DNA from: Aeromicrobium massiliense JC14
GTDB lineage: Bacteria; Actinomycetota; Actinomycetes; Propionibacteriales; Nocardioidaceae
Direction of reading: 5' to 3'
Assembly (NCBI RefSeq): GCF_000312105.1
Contig: NZ_HE978636.1
Coordinates: 6,213-70,212, forward strand
Length of the DNA stretch: 64,000 nt
Part shown: piece after piece, positions 18,253-28,531 of the stretch
Position numbering within the stretch: the first letter of the stretch is position 1
How the letters are laid out: each line of letters begins with the position of its first letter
Position numbers and translations under genes: made by a program
Notes under the pieces: model-generated
Database searches by the model: none
Told to the model about the DNA's origin: nothing
What the model saw: the letters and a program-made list of their open reading frames with translations, nothing else

Positions 18253-19995
18253 CTAGCCGGTCGGCGCGAGCGCGCGGACGCCCTCGACGTCGATGCGTGT
18301 CCAGGCGGCCGCGCCGTCGGTCTGCCAGACCGTGCCGTCGCCGGCGCGGACGAACAGCCGCCCGGTGACCGGGTCGGCGACGACCTGGCGGGCGTCGACG
18401 TCGACCAGCGTCGGCCCGTCGCTGGAGCGTCCACCGGTCACCGACGAGCCGTCGACCCGCGCGGTGAAGACCTGCTGCTCTCCGGCGACGCTGGTGGCCG
18501 CCACCACCACGTACCCGGAGCCGGCGAAGGAGACCGACCGCGGGCTCGTGAACGAGGCGGTGACCAGGGGCGTGCCGGACGGCAGCGGACGCGGCACCGA
18601 CAGACCGGTGACCCGGTCCTGGGCGTCGCTGAGGACGCGTCCGACGAGCACCTGCGTGCGTCCGCCGGCGCGGGCCACCAGCGCGTAGCGGGCCTGGTCG
18701 CGCGACAGCGCGAACGAGAGCGGCTCGAGCCGCGGCCATCCGGCCAGGGACGGCGTGGCGTCCTGGCTGCCCAGCAGGCGCACCCGCGCGCGGCCGTCGG
18801 CCCGGTCGACCGCCCACACGCGGCCGCTGGCGTCCCACACCGGCGGCAGGAGGCCCGAGCCGGACACCCGGCGGCGGCCCTGCCCCGACACGGCGCCGAC
18901 CACGAGCTCGGAGCCCGAGGACGTCACGGCGGCCAACGACTCGCCGCCCGGCGCGACCGTGAACGACTCCACGTCGCCACCCTGGACGACGCGCTGCTCG
19001 AGCACCTCGGGCGCGCCGTCGGCCAGGCTGACGACCGCTCCGCCGAGCAGGGCGAAGGGACCGGCCCACGCGCGCGACGGCCCGAAGACGCCCCAGCCGC
19101 CGACCGGCTCCAGGTCGCCGGACTCGGCCCGGACGACCGGGCCCGGCGGGCGGATGCGCAGCGTGCGCACCTCCGGCAGCTGGCGCAGCGTCCAGACGAG
19201 CTGGGCCGAGACCCGGTCGCGGGTGTCGGACGGGACGTCGGCCAACCCGTCGACGACCACGTCGGCCAGTCCGTCGGGCGCCACCGGGACGCTGCCCCGC
19301 AGGCGCGCCGCGTCGGGAACGAAGCTGCGCAGCGTGCCGGCATCCTGCTCGCGCGGCCCGGCCACGAGGTTGGTGACCAGCGCGGTCGCCACCTGGTCGC
19401 CCAGTGGCAGGTGGACGGGGTCGGCGACCACCCGCGAGCCCGACGGGTCGAAGAAGTACAGGTCGAACGGGCGGTAGTAGTCGGCGAAGAAGTCGTCGGT
19501 GACGAAGGTGCCCGGCGGTGCCACCTCGATGCGCCACTGACCGTCCGCGCGGCGCAGCACGAAGCTCACCGTGCGCGTCCGGACCGACGGCTCGTAGTGG
19601 CCCGTGCGGTCGAGACGGGCCTGCTCCTGGAGCCGCACGACGACCTCCAGCCCGATGTCGCGGCCGATCGCGACCTGGCGGGCCTCCTCGACACTGGCGG
19701 CGCGGTAGACGACCACCCCGGCCGTCGGGTCCCACGGCTCGGCGTCGGGGTGCAGGAACTGCTCGGCGGTGCCGCTGGAGACCGGGTAGGCCAGCATCGC
19801 GTCGAGGTAGCCGCGCACCACCTGGTCCGGCGTCGCGTTCTGCCGCGGCCCGGCCGGCTGGTAGCTCACCGGGCTCTCGGCCCCGCCCTGGTCGGCCTCC
19901 ACCCGGTGGACGCGGACCTCGTCGGGGATGCCGCCGCACGCGCTCAGCGCACAGACGGCGACCAGCAGCCAGGCCAGGACGCGACGGGTGTTCAT
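18253..19995 (-). CDS. lpqB: LpqB lipoprotein, MtrB partner
   Basis: A 580-residue lipoprotein. The signal peptide ends with lipobox LSAC (C20). A GerMN domain (about 150-290) follows, and the C-terminal half is a beta-propeller rich in repeated strands. In mycobacteria and streptomycetes LpqB interacts with the sensor domain of MtrB and tunes MtrA phosphorylation. The ATG overlaps the mtrB stop (ATGA), so translation is coupled. It acts on the outer face of the membrane. Confidence 0.93.
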   Translation of the reverse strand: MNTRRVLAWLLVAVCALSACGGIPDEVRVHRVEADQGGAESPVSYQPAGPRQNATPDQVVRGYLDAMLAYPVSSGTAEQFLHPDAEPWDPTAGVVVYRAASVEEARQVAIGRDIGLEVVVRLQEQARLDRTGHYEPSVRTRTVSFVLRRADGQWRIEVAPPGTFVTDDFFADYYRPFDLYFFDPSGSRVVADPVHLPLGDQVATALVTNLVAGPREQDAGTLRSFVPDAARLRGSVPVAPDGLADVVVDGLADVPSDTRDRVSAQLVWTLRQLPEVRTLRIRPPGPVVRAESGDLEPVGGWGVFGPSRAWAGPFALLGGAVVSLADGAPEVLEQRVVQGGDVESFTVAPGGESLAAVTSSGSELVVGAVSGQGRRRVSGSGLLPPVWDASGRVWAVDRADGRARVRLLGSQDATPSLAGWPRLEPLSFALSRDQARYALVARAGGRTQVLVGRVLSDAQDRVTGLSVPRPLPSGTPLVTASFTSPRSVSFAGSGYVVVAATSVAGEQQVFTARVDGSSVTGGRSSDGPTLVDVDARQVVADPVTGRLFVRAGDGTVWQTDGAAAWTRIDVEGVRALAPTG

Positions 19996-21533
19996 GCGAG
20001 CTCCGAGACGATCGCGGGCGGGTGCACGGACCCACCGGGACGGGGCAGGGTGAGGACGAACTCGGTCCCCTCGCCGGGCCGCGACCAGACCCGCAGCGTG
20101 CCGCCGTGCAGGGCCGCGTCCTCGCGGCTGATCGGCAGCCCGAGGCCGGTGCCGCCCTGGGTGCGGGCCGGGTCGGCGCGCCAGAACCGGTCGAAGACGC
20201 GCTGGGTCTCGTCGCCGCGCAGCCCGATGCCGAAGTCGCGGACGGCGATCGAGGCGCAGCCGTCGTTCTCGCCGACGCGCACGAGCAGGCGGTCGGTGCG
20301 GCTGTACTTCACCGCGTTGGCGACCAGGTTGCGCATGATGCGGTCGACCCGGCGGATGTCGGCGTCGACCACGACGGGCACGTCCGTGCCCTCGAGCTCG
20401 ACCGGCAGCCCGGCGGCGCGCACGACGGGGTCCTGGGTCGCGTCACGGGCCACCTGGGAGAGGTCGACGGCGTCCAGCTCGAGCTGGGCGGCCCCGGCGT
20501 CGAAGCGGCTGAGGTCGAGCAGGTCCGACAGCAGCTCCTCGAACCGCTCGATCTCGGCGGTCAGCAGCTCGGCGGCGCGGGCCGTCGCGGGGTCGAACCG
20601 GTCGCGCGAGCGGTGCAGCACCTCCCCCGCCATGCGGACGGTGGTCAAAGGCGTGCGCAGCTCGTGCGAGACGTCCGACACGAAGCGCTGCTGCAGGCGC
20701 GACAGGTTCTCCAGCCGGCGGATCTGGCTCTGCAGGCTGGCCGCCATCTGGTTGAACGACGTGCTGAGCCGGGCGATGTCGTCCTCGCCGCGCACGTGCA
20801 TGCGCTGCTCGAGGTTGCCCGCCGCGTACCGCTCGGCGATCCGGCGGGCGAGCCGGACCGGGTTGACGACCTGGCGCGAGACGATCCAGGCGACGGCGGC
20901 CACCAGCAGCACCATCGCCATCCCGCCGAGCAGCAGTGCGCGGAGCACCAGGTCGAGCGTCGACTGCTGCTCGGCCATCGAGAAGACGTAGTAGAGCGCG
21001 TAGGCGTCGCCGGTGCTCGGGACGTCCAGGCGCCCGCCGACGACCACGGCGGGGGCCGACTCGTCCGTGCCCGGCGAGCGTGCCGTCGAGTACGACCAGA
21101 ACACGCCACCGTCGTCGCGGACCGAGACCCGCAGCGGCTCGGGGACGGTCGTCGCGTCGAACGCCACCGACGAGCGCACGGGCGCGGCCACCCCGGCCCC
21201 GCTGACCAGCGGTCCCTCCAGCACGAGGTCGTAGGGACGGGTCTCGCTGCCGGTGGTCGAGAGCTCGTCGACCATCTCGGCGAGGGTCTGGGACTGCGCA
21301 CCGTCCTGGGTCTCGACGGCGGCGTCGAGCTGCACCTGCGTGGCCTCGAAGCCCGCGCGCGCCTCGGCGACGGCCACGTCCCGGCGTCCCTCGGCCAGGC
21401 CGTCGGCGACGCTGCGCACGAGGGCCCACCCGGTGAGCCCGATGACGATGACGCTCAGGACGAGCGTGCTGGCGACGACCCGGAACTGCAGCGAGCGGCG
21501 CCACAGCCGGGCCGGCGACCTCGTGGCGCTCAC
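19992..21533 (-). CDS. mtrB: MtrB sensor histidine kinase
   Basis: A 513-residue membrane kinase. First helix about 20-42, extracellular domain to about 205, second helix about 205-228, then HAMP. The phosphoacceptor is H290 in DVSHELRTPLTTV; the ATPase domain has NLVANAVKYS, DFGIGL, RFWRADPAR and GGTGLGLPIS. MtrB phosphorylates MtrA, which controls cell-wall hydrolases and the cell cycle in mycobacteria. The GTG lies four bases after the mtrA stop. Order mtrA-mtrB-lpqB is the conserved one. Confidence 0.95.
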   Translation of the reverse strand: MSATRSPARLWRRSLQFRVVASTLVLSVIVIGLTGWALVRSVADGLAEGRRDVAVAEARAGFEATQVQLDAAVETQDGAQSQTLAEMVDELSTTGSETRPYDLVLEGPLVSGAGVAAPVRSSVAFDATTVPEPLRVSVRDDGGVFWSYSTARSPGTDESAPAVVVGGRLDVPSTGDAYALYYVFSMAEQQSTLDLVLRALLLGGMAMVLLVAAVAWIVSRQVVNPVRLARRIAERYAAGNLEQRMHVRGEDDIARLSTSFNQMAASLQSQIRRLENLSRLQQRFVSDVSHELRTPLTTVRMAGEVLHRSRDRFDPATARAAELLTAEIERFEELLSDLLDLSRFDAGAAQLELDAVDLSQVARDATQDPVVRAAGLPVELEGTDVPVVVDADIRRVDRIMRNLVANAVKYSRTDRLLVRVGENDGCASIAVRDFGIGLRGDETQRVFDRFWRADPARTQGGTGLGLPISREDAALHGGTLRVWSRPGEGTEFVLTLPRPGGSVHPPAIVSELA

Positions 21534-21537
21534 GCGC

Positions 21538-22248
21538 TCACACGGGTCCGGCGCCGGGCAGGACGGCCTGGTAGCCGATGCCGCGCACGGTGCGGATCAC
21601 CCGCGGGTCGTCGGCGTCGTCCTCGATCTTGCTGCGCAGCCGAGTCATGTGGACGTTGACCAGCTTCGTGTCGCCCGGGTGGTGGTAGCCCCACACACGC
21701 TCGAGCAGCACCTCGCGGCTGAACACCTGCTCGGGGGTGCCGAGCAGGCAGGCGAGCAGGTCGAACTCCAGCGGGGTCAGGTCGAGCGGCTGGCCGGCGC
21801 GCGTCACGGTGTGCGCGGCCGGGTCGAGCACGATGTCGCCGAACACCAGCGGCTCGGCGAGCCGGTCGGTGCGGCGCAGCCGGGCCCGGATGCGCGCGAC
21901 GAGCTCGGAGCTCTTGAACGGCTTGGTGATGTAGTCGTCCGCACCCGCCTCGAGGCCTTGGACGACGTCGGTCGTCTCGGCCTTCGCGGTGAGCATGACG
22001 ATGGGCACGCCCGAGCGCTCCCGGATCTGGCGGCACACGCTCATGCCGTCCAGACCCGGGAGCATCAGGTCCAGCAGGACGATGTCGGGCTTGAACTCCA
22101 CGAACCGCTCCAGGACCCGGTCACCGGAGGAGCACACCTCGGTGACCAGGCCCTCGCCCTCCAGCACGATCGTGAGCATCTCGGCGAGCGCGGCGTCGTC
22201 GTCGACGACCAGCACCCGGTCGGGGTTGGACCTGCGGCGATAGCTCAT
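21538..22248 (-). CDS. mtrA: MtrA response regulator
   Basis: A 236-residue OmpR-type regulator. Acidic pocket D16-D18 in VLVVDDDAALAEML, phosphoacceptor D60 in DIVLLDLMLPG, KPFK switch. Winged-helix domain with LTPLEFDLLACLL and VNVHMTRLRSKI. It is close to mycobacterial MtrA throughout. No ribosome site is evident before the ATG; the gap to sahH upstream is 25 bases. In mycobacteria a tmk gene separates mtrA from sahH; here it is absent. A direct repeat at 63951-63978 containing GTCACA is a possible target. Confidence 0.96.
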   Translation of the reverse strand: MSYRRRSNPDRVLVVDDDAALAEMLTIVLEGEGLVTEVCSSGDRVLERFVEFKPDIVLLDLMLPGLDGMSVCRQIRERSGVPIVMLTAKAETTDVVQGLEAGADDYITKPFKSSELVARIRARLRRTDRLAEPLVFGDIVLDPAAHTVTRAGQPLDLTPLEFDLLACLLGTPEQVFSREVLLERVWGYHHPGDTKLVNVHMTRLRSKIEDDADDPRVIRTVRGIGYQAVLPGAGPV

Positions 22249-22273
22249 GTGCGGGAGGGACCGGCGACGCGGC

Positions 22274-23704
<1,431 letters not shown>

Positions 23705-23711
23705 GAGCGAC

Positions 23712-23717
23712 AGCCTA
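23712..23717 (-). promoter_or_regulatory. -10 element of ahcY
   Basis: TAGGCT on the minus strand, seven bases before the ATG at 23704. It fits the TANNNT pattern and implies a leaderless or nearly leaderless transcript. No SAH-riboswitch core is visible in the divergent region 23705-23820. Confidence 0.5.
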
Positions 23718-23823
23718 TCTCCCCGGGGAAGCCGTGCCCCGGGCGAGCGGGTGACCCGACGCACCGAGCCTCGTCCCCGGACTGCTGCCATGCTGGGAGC
23801 GACCGCACGACCGAAGGATCACG

Positions 23824-23874
23824 ATGACCGAGCAACAGACCCTCCCGACGACGTCCGCCCGGAGCCCCCGGTGA
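23824..23874 (+). CDS. Possible 16-codon leader ORF before the DUF808 gene
   Basis: ATG at 23824 preceded by GAAGGA with a five-base gap, encoding MTEQQTLPTTSARSPR and ending in a TGA that overlaps the GTG start of the DUF808 gene (GTGA). The ribosome site is better than expected by chance, and the exact overlap would couple translation. It could instead be fortuitous. The DUF808 start is supported independently by family alignment. Confidence 0.35.
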   Translation: MTEQQTLPTTSARSPR

Positions 23875-24806
23875 GCGCCGGCCTGTTCGGCCTGCTCGAC
23901 GACGTGGCCGCGCTGGCCCGCCTGGCGGCCGCCTCGATCGACGACGTGGGGGCCGCAGCGGCGAAGGCGACCGCGAAGGCCAGCGGCGTCGTCATCGACG
24001 ACACGGCCGTGACGCCGCAGTACGTGCGGGGCCTGGCCGCCGAGCGCGAAGTGCCGATCATCAAGCGCATCGCGAAGGGGTCGCTGCGCAACAAGCTGCT
24101 CGTGATCCTCCCGCTGGCGCTGCTGCTGAGCCAGTTCCTGCCCTGGCTGCTCACGCCGATCCTCATGCTCGGCGGCACGTACCTCTGCTACGAGGCGGCG
24201 CACAAGATCCACGGCGCGCTCGTCGGGCACGGACCCGCGGACGCGGAGGAGGTGAAGCGCTCCGAGGACGACATCGTCTCGTCCGCGGTGCGCACCGACC
24301 TCATCCTCAGCGCCGAGATCATGGTGCTGTCGCTCAACGAGGTCGCCGACGAGAGCTTCTGGTCGCGGCTGGCCATCCTGCTCGTGGTGGCCTTCGCCAT
24401 CACCGCGGTCGTCTACGGCGTCGTGGCGCTCATCGTGAAGATGGACGACGCCGGCCTGGCCCTCGCGGCCCGCGGCCAGGGCGCCGTCGCCGCGCTGGGC
24501 CGCGGCCTGGTGCGCGCCATGCCCAAGGTGCTCTCGGTGCTGTCGGTCGTCGGCACCGCCGCGATGATGTGGGTCGGCGGGCACATCCTGCTCGTCGGCG
24601 TGGACGAGCTCGGCTGGCACGGACCGTACGAGCTGGTGCACCACCTCGAGGAGGCCGCGCACGACGCCGTGCACGGCGTCGGCGCGGTGCTCGGCTGGCT
24701 GACGAACACCGCCGCGTCCGCCCTGGTGGGCCTGGCGGTCGGCTTCGTCGTGCTGGGCGTCGTCATGCTCGTCCAGCGGCTGCGCGGCGCTCCCGCCGCG
24801 CACTGA
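23871..24806 (+). CDS. DUF808 (YedI-like) inner-membrane protein
   Basis: A 311-residue polytopic protein that starts SAGLFGLLDDVAALARLAAA after the initiating GTG, the typical start of the DUF808/YedI family. About six hydrophobic helices follow, including one near residues 80-105 and a cluster at the C-terminus. TDLILSAEIMVLSLNEV is a family-like segment. Function is unknown. GGAG six bases upstream supports the GTG. Its position between ahcY and the Trm112-like gene is where mycobacteria carry manA and Rv3256c. Confidence 0.85.
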   Translation: MSAGLFGLLDDVAALARLAAASIDDVGAAAAKATAKASGVVIDDTAVTPQYVRGLAAEREVPIIKRIAKGSLRNKLLVILPLALLLSQFLPWLLTPILMLGGTYLCYEAAHKIHGALVGHGPADAEEVKRSEDDIVSSAVRTDLILSAEIMVLSLNEVADESFWSRLAILLVVAFAITAVVYGVVALIVKMDDAGLALAARGQGAVAALGRGLVRAMPKVLSVLSVVGTAAMMWVGGHILLVGVDELGWHGPYELVHHLEEAAHDAVHGVGAVLGWLTNTAASALVGLAVGFVVLGVVMLVQRLRGAPAAH

Positions 24807-24813
24807 GGCCCGG

Positions 24814-24984
24814 TCAGCCGACCGGGCGCGCCTCGTCGATCAGCATGACCGGGATGTCGTCGCGCACCGGGTAGGCCAGCGCGCACGCGTTGCACACCAG
24901 CTCGCTGCGGTCGTCGTCGACGAACAGTGTCGAGCGGCACTGCGGGCAGACCAGGATGTCGAGCAGGCCCGGGTCGATGTTCAT
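24814..24984 (-). CDS. Trm112-family zinc-binding small protein
   Basis: A 56-residue protein. Two CxxC pairs, CPQC and CNAC, form a zinc site; the end reads [18 protein letters not shown], the hallmark of YcaR/Trm112 proteins. Trm112-like proteins can act as small partners of methyltransferases. The ATG overlaps the phosphomannomutase stop (ATGA), so the two are coupled. It is convergent with the DUF808 gene, eight bases apart. Confidence 0.88.
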   Translation of the reverse strand: MNIDPGLLDILVCPQCRSTLFVDDDRSELVCNACALAYPVRDDIPVMLIDEARPVG

Positions 24985-26345
24985 GCGGCGTCTCCAGATC
25001 GGATCAGGCCGAGCACCTCGTCGCGCACGCGCGCCATGGTCGCCTCGTCGGCACCCTCGACGTTGAGGCGCAGCAGGGGCTCGGTGTTGGACTTGCGGAC
25101 GTTGAACCACCAGTCGGCGGCGGTCACCGTGAGGCCGTCGAGGGTGTCCTGGTCGTGCTCGGCGTACGTGCTGCGCAGCGTCTCCAGGACGGCGTCGGCG
25201 TCGTCGACGGTGCTGTTGATCTCGCCCGAGGACGGGTAGCGGTCGTACTCGGCCATGAGCTCGGACACCGTGCCCTCGGTCTCGGCGAGCGCGGCCAGGA
25301 CGTGCAGGCCGGCGATCATGCCGGAGTCGGCGAGGTAGAAGTCCTTGAAGTAGAAGTGGCCCGAGTGCTCGCCACCGAAGACCGCACCGGTGCGGGCCAT
25401 CTCGGCCTTGATCAGCGAGTGGCCGACCGGCGTGCGGACCGGCGTGCCGCCGTGCTCGGCGATGATCTCGGGCACCGCGCGCGAGCAGATGACGTTGTGC
25501 AGCACCGTGGCGCCGGGGTGCTCGCGCAGCGCGCGGGCGCCGATGAGGGCGGTGATGGCCGACGGCGAGACGACCGCGCCGCGCTCGTCGACCACGAAGC
25601 AGCGGTCGGCGTCGCCGTCGAAGGCCAGGCCGACGTCGGCGCCCTCGGAGCGGACGCGCTCCTGCAGGTCGACGAGCGTGCTGTGGTCGAGCGGGTTCGC
25701 CTCGTGGTTCGGGAAGCTGCCGTCGAGCTCGAAGTACATCGGCACCAGGTCGACGTCGAGGTCGGCGAAGACCGACGGGACGGTGTGCCCGGCCATGCCG
25801 TTGCCGGCATCGGCGACGACCTTCAGCCGGCGTCCGGTGACCGGGACCAGCTCGTGCAGGTAGGCGGCGTAGCGGCTGAGCGCGTCGACGGACTCGACGC
25901 CGCCGGTGACCGCCGGGGTCTGCTCGCGGTCGAGCAGCTCGCCGGCCCGGTCGGCGATCGCGCGCAGGCCGGTCTCGAGGCCGATCGGGCGGGCCCCGGC
26001 GCGGCACAGCTTGAGGCCGTTGTAGACCGCCGGGTTGTGGCTCGCGGTGACCATGGCGCCGGGCAGGTCGAGGTCGCCCGACGCGAAGTAGAGCATGTCG
26101 GTGGACGCCAGGCCGATCTCGACGACGTCGGCACCGGTGGAGCGGACGCCCTCGCCGAAGGCCCGGGCCAGCACCGGGGACGTGTCGCGCATGTCGTGGC
26201 CGACGACGACCTTGCCGCCGCCGGCGACGCCGACCTCGTGGGCGAAGGCCTCGCCGAGGGCGCGCGCGATGGTCGCGTCGAGCTGCTCGGGCGAGCGTCC
26301 GCGGACGTCGTAGGCCTTCACGATCGGTTCCAGCCGGGGGTCCAT
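24981..26345 (-). CDS. manB: Phosphomannomutase/phosphoglucomutase
   Basis: A 454-residue alpha-D-phosphohexomutase that interconverts mannose-6- and mannose-1-phosphate, feeding GDP-mannose for wall glycans. The phosphoserine loop is TASHNP, the magnesium site DGDADR, the sugar-recognition loop GGEHSGH and the phosphate-binding loop RKSNTEP; all are intact. Length is typical. The DUF3499 gene ends three bases upstream and the Trm112-like gene overlaps its stop, so this is one operon. The mycobacterial counterpart Rv3257c is also called pmmA. Confidence 0.95.
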   Translation of the reverse strand: MDPRLEPIVKAYDVRGRSPEQLDATIARALGEAFAHEVGVAGGGKVVVGHDMRDTSPVLARAFGEGVRSTGADVVEIGLASTDMLYFASGDLDLPGAMVTASHNPAVYNGLKLCRAGARPIGLETGLRAIADRAGELLDREQTPAVTGGVESVDALSRYAAYLHELVPVTGRRLKVVADAGNGMAGHTVPSVFADLDVDLVPMYFELDGSFPNHEANPLDHSTLVDLQERVRSEGADVGLAFDGDADRCFVVDERGAVVSPSAITALIGARALREHPGATVLHNVICSRAVPEIIAEHGGTPVRTPVGHSLIKAEMARTGAVFGGEHSGHFYFKDFYLADSGMIAGLHVLAALAETEGTVSELMAEYDRYPSSGEINSTVDDADAVLETLRSTYAEHDQDTLDGLTVTAADWWFNVRKSNTEPLLRLNVEGADEATMARVRDEVLGLIRSGDAA

Positions 26346-26348
26346 GGT

Positions 26349-26684
26349 CTACTCCTCGTCGTCGGGCGCGGGCACGAGCCGCAGCCCGGGGGAAGGCTCG
26401 GGGTTGGGCACCTGCCGGCCGGCCTCGCGGACGGCGTCGGCCAGGGCGAGCAGGTCGTCGTGCGACGGCTCCAGCGTGGCAGGGTCCGGCGCGAGCCGCA
26501 GCACGTCCCACCCGCGGGGGGCGGAGAGACGCTGCGAGTGCGCGGCGCACAGGTCGTAGGTGTGCGGCTCGGCATAGGTCGCGAGCGGGCCCAGCACGGC
26601 GGTCTGGTCGGCGTACACGTAGGTCAAGGTGGCGACGGCCGGCTCCGAGCAAGCCGTCCGGGTGCACCTGCGCTTCGTCGCCAC
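26349..26684 (-). CDS. DUF3499 family protein
   Basis: A 111-residue member of the actinobacterial DUF3499 family (Rv3258c). CTRTAC near the N-terminus and LCAAHSQRL about 40 residues later give three cysteines and a histidine, suggesting a zinc ribbon. [18 protein letters not shown] is the conserved strand region. The tail is acidic and Pro-rich. The GTG start has TAACCT six bases upstream and no ribosome site, so the mRNA is probably leaderless. It leads the operon DUF3499-manB-Trm112. Confidence 0.9.
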   Translation of the reverse strand: MATKRRCTRTACSEPAVATLTYVYADQTAVLGPLATYAEPHTYDLCAAHSQRLSAPRGWDVLRLAPDPATLEPSHDDLLALADAVREAGRQVPNPEPSPGLRLVPAPDDEE

Positions 26685-26690
26685 CCGGGA

Positions 26691-26696
26691 AGGTTA
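26691..26696 (-). promoter_or_regulatory. -10 element of the DUF3499 operon
   Basis: TAACCT on the minus strand, six bases before the GTG at 26684; it predicts a leaderless transcript. It is back to back with the promoter of the zincin-like gene. Confidence 0.55.
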
Positions 26697-26733
26697 ACCG
26701 GCGAGGCCGACAGGGTGCGCACGCGGCGCGCCG

Positions 26734-26739
26734 TATGCT
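26734..26739 (+). promoter_or_regulatory. -10 element of the zincin-like gene
   Basis: TATGCT, seven bases before the GTG at 26747. It predicts a leaderless transcript and argues against the ATG at 26735, which lies inside the element. Confidence 0.5.
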
Positions 26740-26746
26740 CGCCGGC

Positions 26747-27193
26747 GTGGACCTGTACAGGGGCGTGGTGGCCGGCCCGCGCGGCGGATCGATGCGCGAC
26801 CGCCGCGGCCGCGGACGTCGCGGACCGGTCGCCCTTCCCGGTCCGCTCTCGCCGAGCAGCGTCCCCGTGCACCGTCCGCCGCGGGCCGAGTTCGACCTGC
26901 TGGTCGGCGACGCGCTGGACCAGCTGCGCCCCGCCTTCGAGCGCGAGGCGGCGGCCGTCGAGGTCGTCGTCGAGGAGGTGCCGATCCTGCCCGAGGAGTG
27001 GCAGGACGAGGTGCCGCTCAGCCTCGCGACCGAGCACGGCGGCACCCCGCGGGTCGTGCTGTTCCGGCTGCCGCTGACGCACCGCTCGACCGGACGCGAG
27101 GACCTCGTCGACCTGCTGCTCGACCACCTCGTCGACCGGCTGGCCGAGGTCTGGCAGGTGCCGCCGGACGACCTGGACCCGCGGCTCGGCTGA
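26747..27193 (+). CDS. Metallopeptidase (zincin-like) family protein, Rv3259-like
   Basis: A 148-residue protein of the actinobacterial zincin-like group (PF06262 type). The N-terminus is Arg-rich, then [20 protein letters not shown] and [12 protein letters not shown] match Rv3259-like proteins. The zinc motif HExxH is not preserved: the matching helix reads [17 protein letters not shown]. Peptidase activity is therefore doubtful. I placed the start at the GTG because of the TATGCT element; [10 protein letters not shown] from 26735 is the alternative. It is convergent with the DUF5719 gene. Confidence 0.75.
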   Translation: MDLYRGVVAGPRGGSMRDRRGRGRRGPVALPGPLSPSSVPVHRPPRAEFDLLVGDALDQLRPAFEREAAAVEVVVEEVPILPEEWQDEVPLSLATEHGGTPRVVLFRLPLTHRSTGREDLVDLLLDHLVDRLAEVWQVPPDDLDPRLG

Positions 27194-27199
27194 GCCGGG

Positions 27200-28531
27200 T
27201 CAGCGCGCCGGACGCAGGTCGGGCGCGGGCACGTCCACGGGCGCCGCGGCGAGCGTCAGCGTCGAGGCGCCGCTGCCGGACCGGTAGGCGACGGCCGCGT
27301 GCAGCTCGCCGTCCGGACGCACCTCGACCCAGGCCGCCCCGTCGCCGACCCGGCGCAGGTCGGTGACGGCGGTGGCACCGGCCGCGACCTCGACCGCGGC
27401 GGTGCCCACCTCGCGTCCGGCGGCGTCGCGCGCCACCAGGCGCACCGAGGCGGCCCGGCCGGGGGCGGAGAGCACCAGGTCGGCGCGCTGCCACGAGCCG
27501 ATCGCCAGCGGCGCGACGGCCGGGCCGTCGAGCGCCGGCGCCGGGGCGGCGTCGGCGACGTCGCCGTTCGCGGCGGAGCGCACGGTGGCCACGAGCGGCA
27601 CGTCGGCCCGCACCCGCAGCGAGACCACGTCGTCGCCCAGCGAGGCCGGCAGCGGCACGGCGGTGACGGCTCCGGCGCGGGCCTGCAGGTCCTCCAGCCC
27701 GGTCGGCGCGAACGTGCCGTCCGGGCCGAGCGCCTCGATCGTGACCGGCGTCGACGTGCCCGTCGGGTTGAGCAGCACGAGACGGCGGTCGCCGGGCACC
27801 ACGCCGGTCACGACCTGGACCCGGCGCGCGGTCGCCACCGGAGTGACCACCTCGCGACCCGAGGCCGGCTCAGCGGCCCGGTCGCGCAGCGAGGCCGCGA
27901 CCTGGCCCGAGCGCACGACGACCTGCACGGCGAGCTCGGACTCCCCCGCGGCCAGGTCGGTCAGGCGCACCGAGCGCGCCTCGCCCGGCTCGAGCGCGAT
28001 GCCCGTCGTGCCGACGCCCTCGACCGGGCCCTGGGCTCCCCACAGCCGCAGGTCGACCACCGAGGAACCGCCGGACGTGCCGGTGAGCTGCAGCGTGGAC
28101 TGGTGGTCCCCCGCCGCGCCGCCGCCGACCAGGTAGGGCGCCGAGGCGGCTGCCGCCCACGGACAGGCTGCCAGCTCGAGGCCGTCCTCGTCGGAGCGGG
28201 TGAACGCGACCGCTCCCGCCCCGCGCTCGTCGGTCGTGCGGACCGACACCGGACCGGACACCGTGCCCTCGGCCCAGGTGGTCGCCCCGCTGAGCGCCTC
28301 GACCGGCTCGCCGGCGGGCAGGACGGTGGCCTCGCGCCGGGCACCGTCGTGCACGGCGAGCGCCCCCGCCGCGACCCGGGTGCCGCCGGCACAGGCCAGC
28401 GTGCGGGCCTCGACGGTGAGGGTGTCGTCGCCGTCCGAGGACGTGCGGTCGGGCTCGGGAAGCAGCACGCCCGCGGCGACGAGCGCCGCGGCCACGAGCG
28501 GCCAGAGCAGGGCGCGGAGCCGGCCGGTCAT
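27200..28531 (-). CDS. DUF5719 family exported protein
   Basis: A 443-residue protein with one N-terminal membrane helix (about 5-25, [20 protein letters not shown]) and a long extracytoplasmic part made of repeated beta-strand units such as [20 protein letters not shown]. This matches the DUF5719 family of unknown function that accompanies large GT2 proteins next to whiB2 in actinobacteria. The ATG has AAGGAGGT six bases upstream and overlaps the stop of the GT2 gene (ATGA). It probably acts with that enzyme at the cell surface. Confidence 0.82.
   Translation of the reverse strand: MTGRLRALLWPLVAAALVAAGVLLPEPDRTSSDGDDTLTVEARTLACAGGTRVAAGALAVHDGARREATVLPAGEPVEALSGATTWAEGTVSGPVSVRTTDERGAGAVAFTRSDEDGLELAACPWAAAASAPYLVGGGAAGDHQSTLQLTGTSGGSSVVDLRLWGAQGPVEGVGTTGIALEPGEARSVRLTDLAAGESELAVQVVVRSGQVAASLRDRAAEPASGREVVTPVATARRVQVVTGVVPGDRRLVLLNPTGTSTPVTIEALGPDGTFAPTGLEDLQARAGAVTAVPLPASLGDDVVSLRVRADVPLVATVRSAANGDVADAAPAPALDGPAVAPLAIGSWQRADLVLSAPGRAASVRLVARDAAGREVGTAAVEVAAGATAVTDLRRVGDGAAWVEVRPDGELHAAVAYRSGSGASTLTLAAAPVDVPAPDLRPAR

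Noticed and set aside
23705..23823. SAH riboswitch upstream of ahcY
   Set aside because: I could not find the conserved core, and the predicted promoter lies only seven bases before the start codon, leaving no leader.
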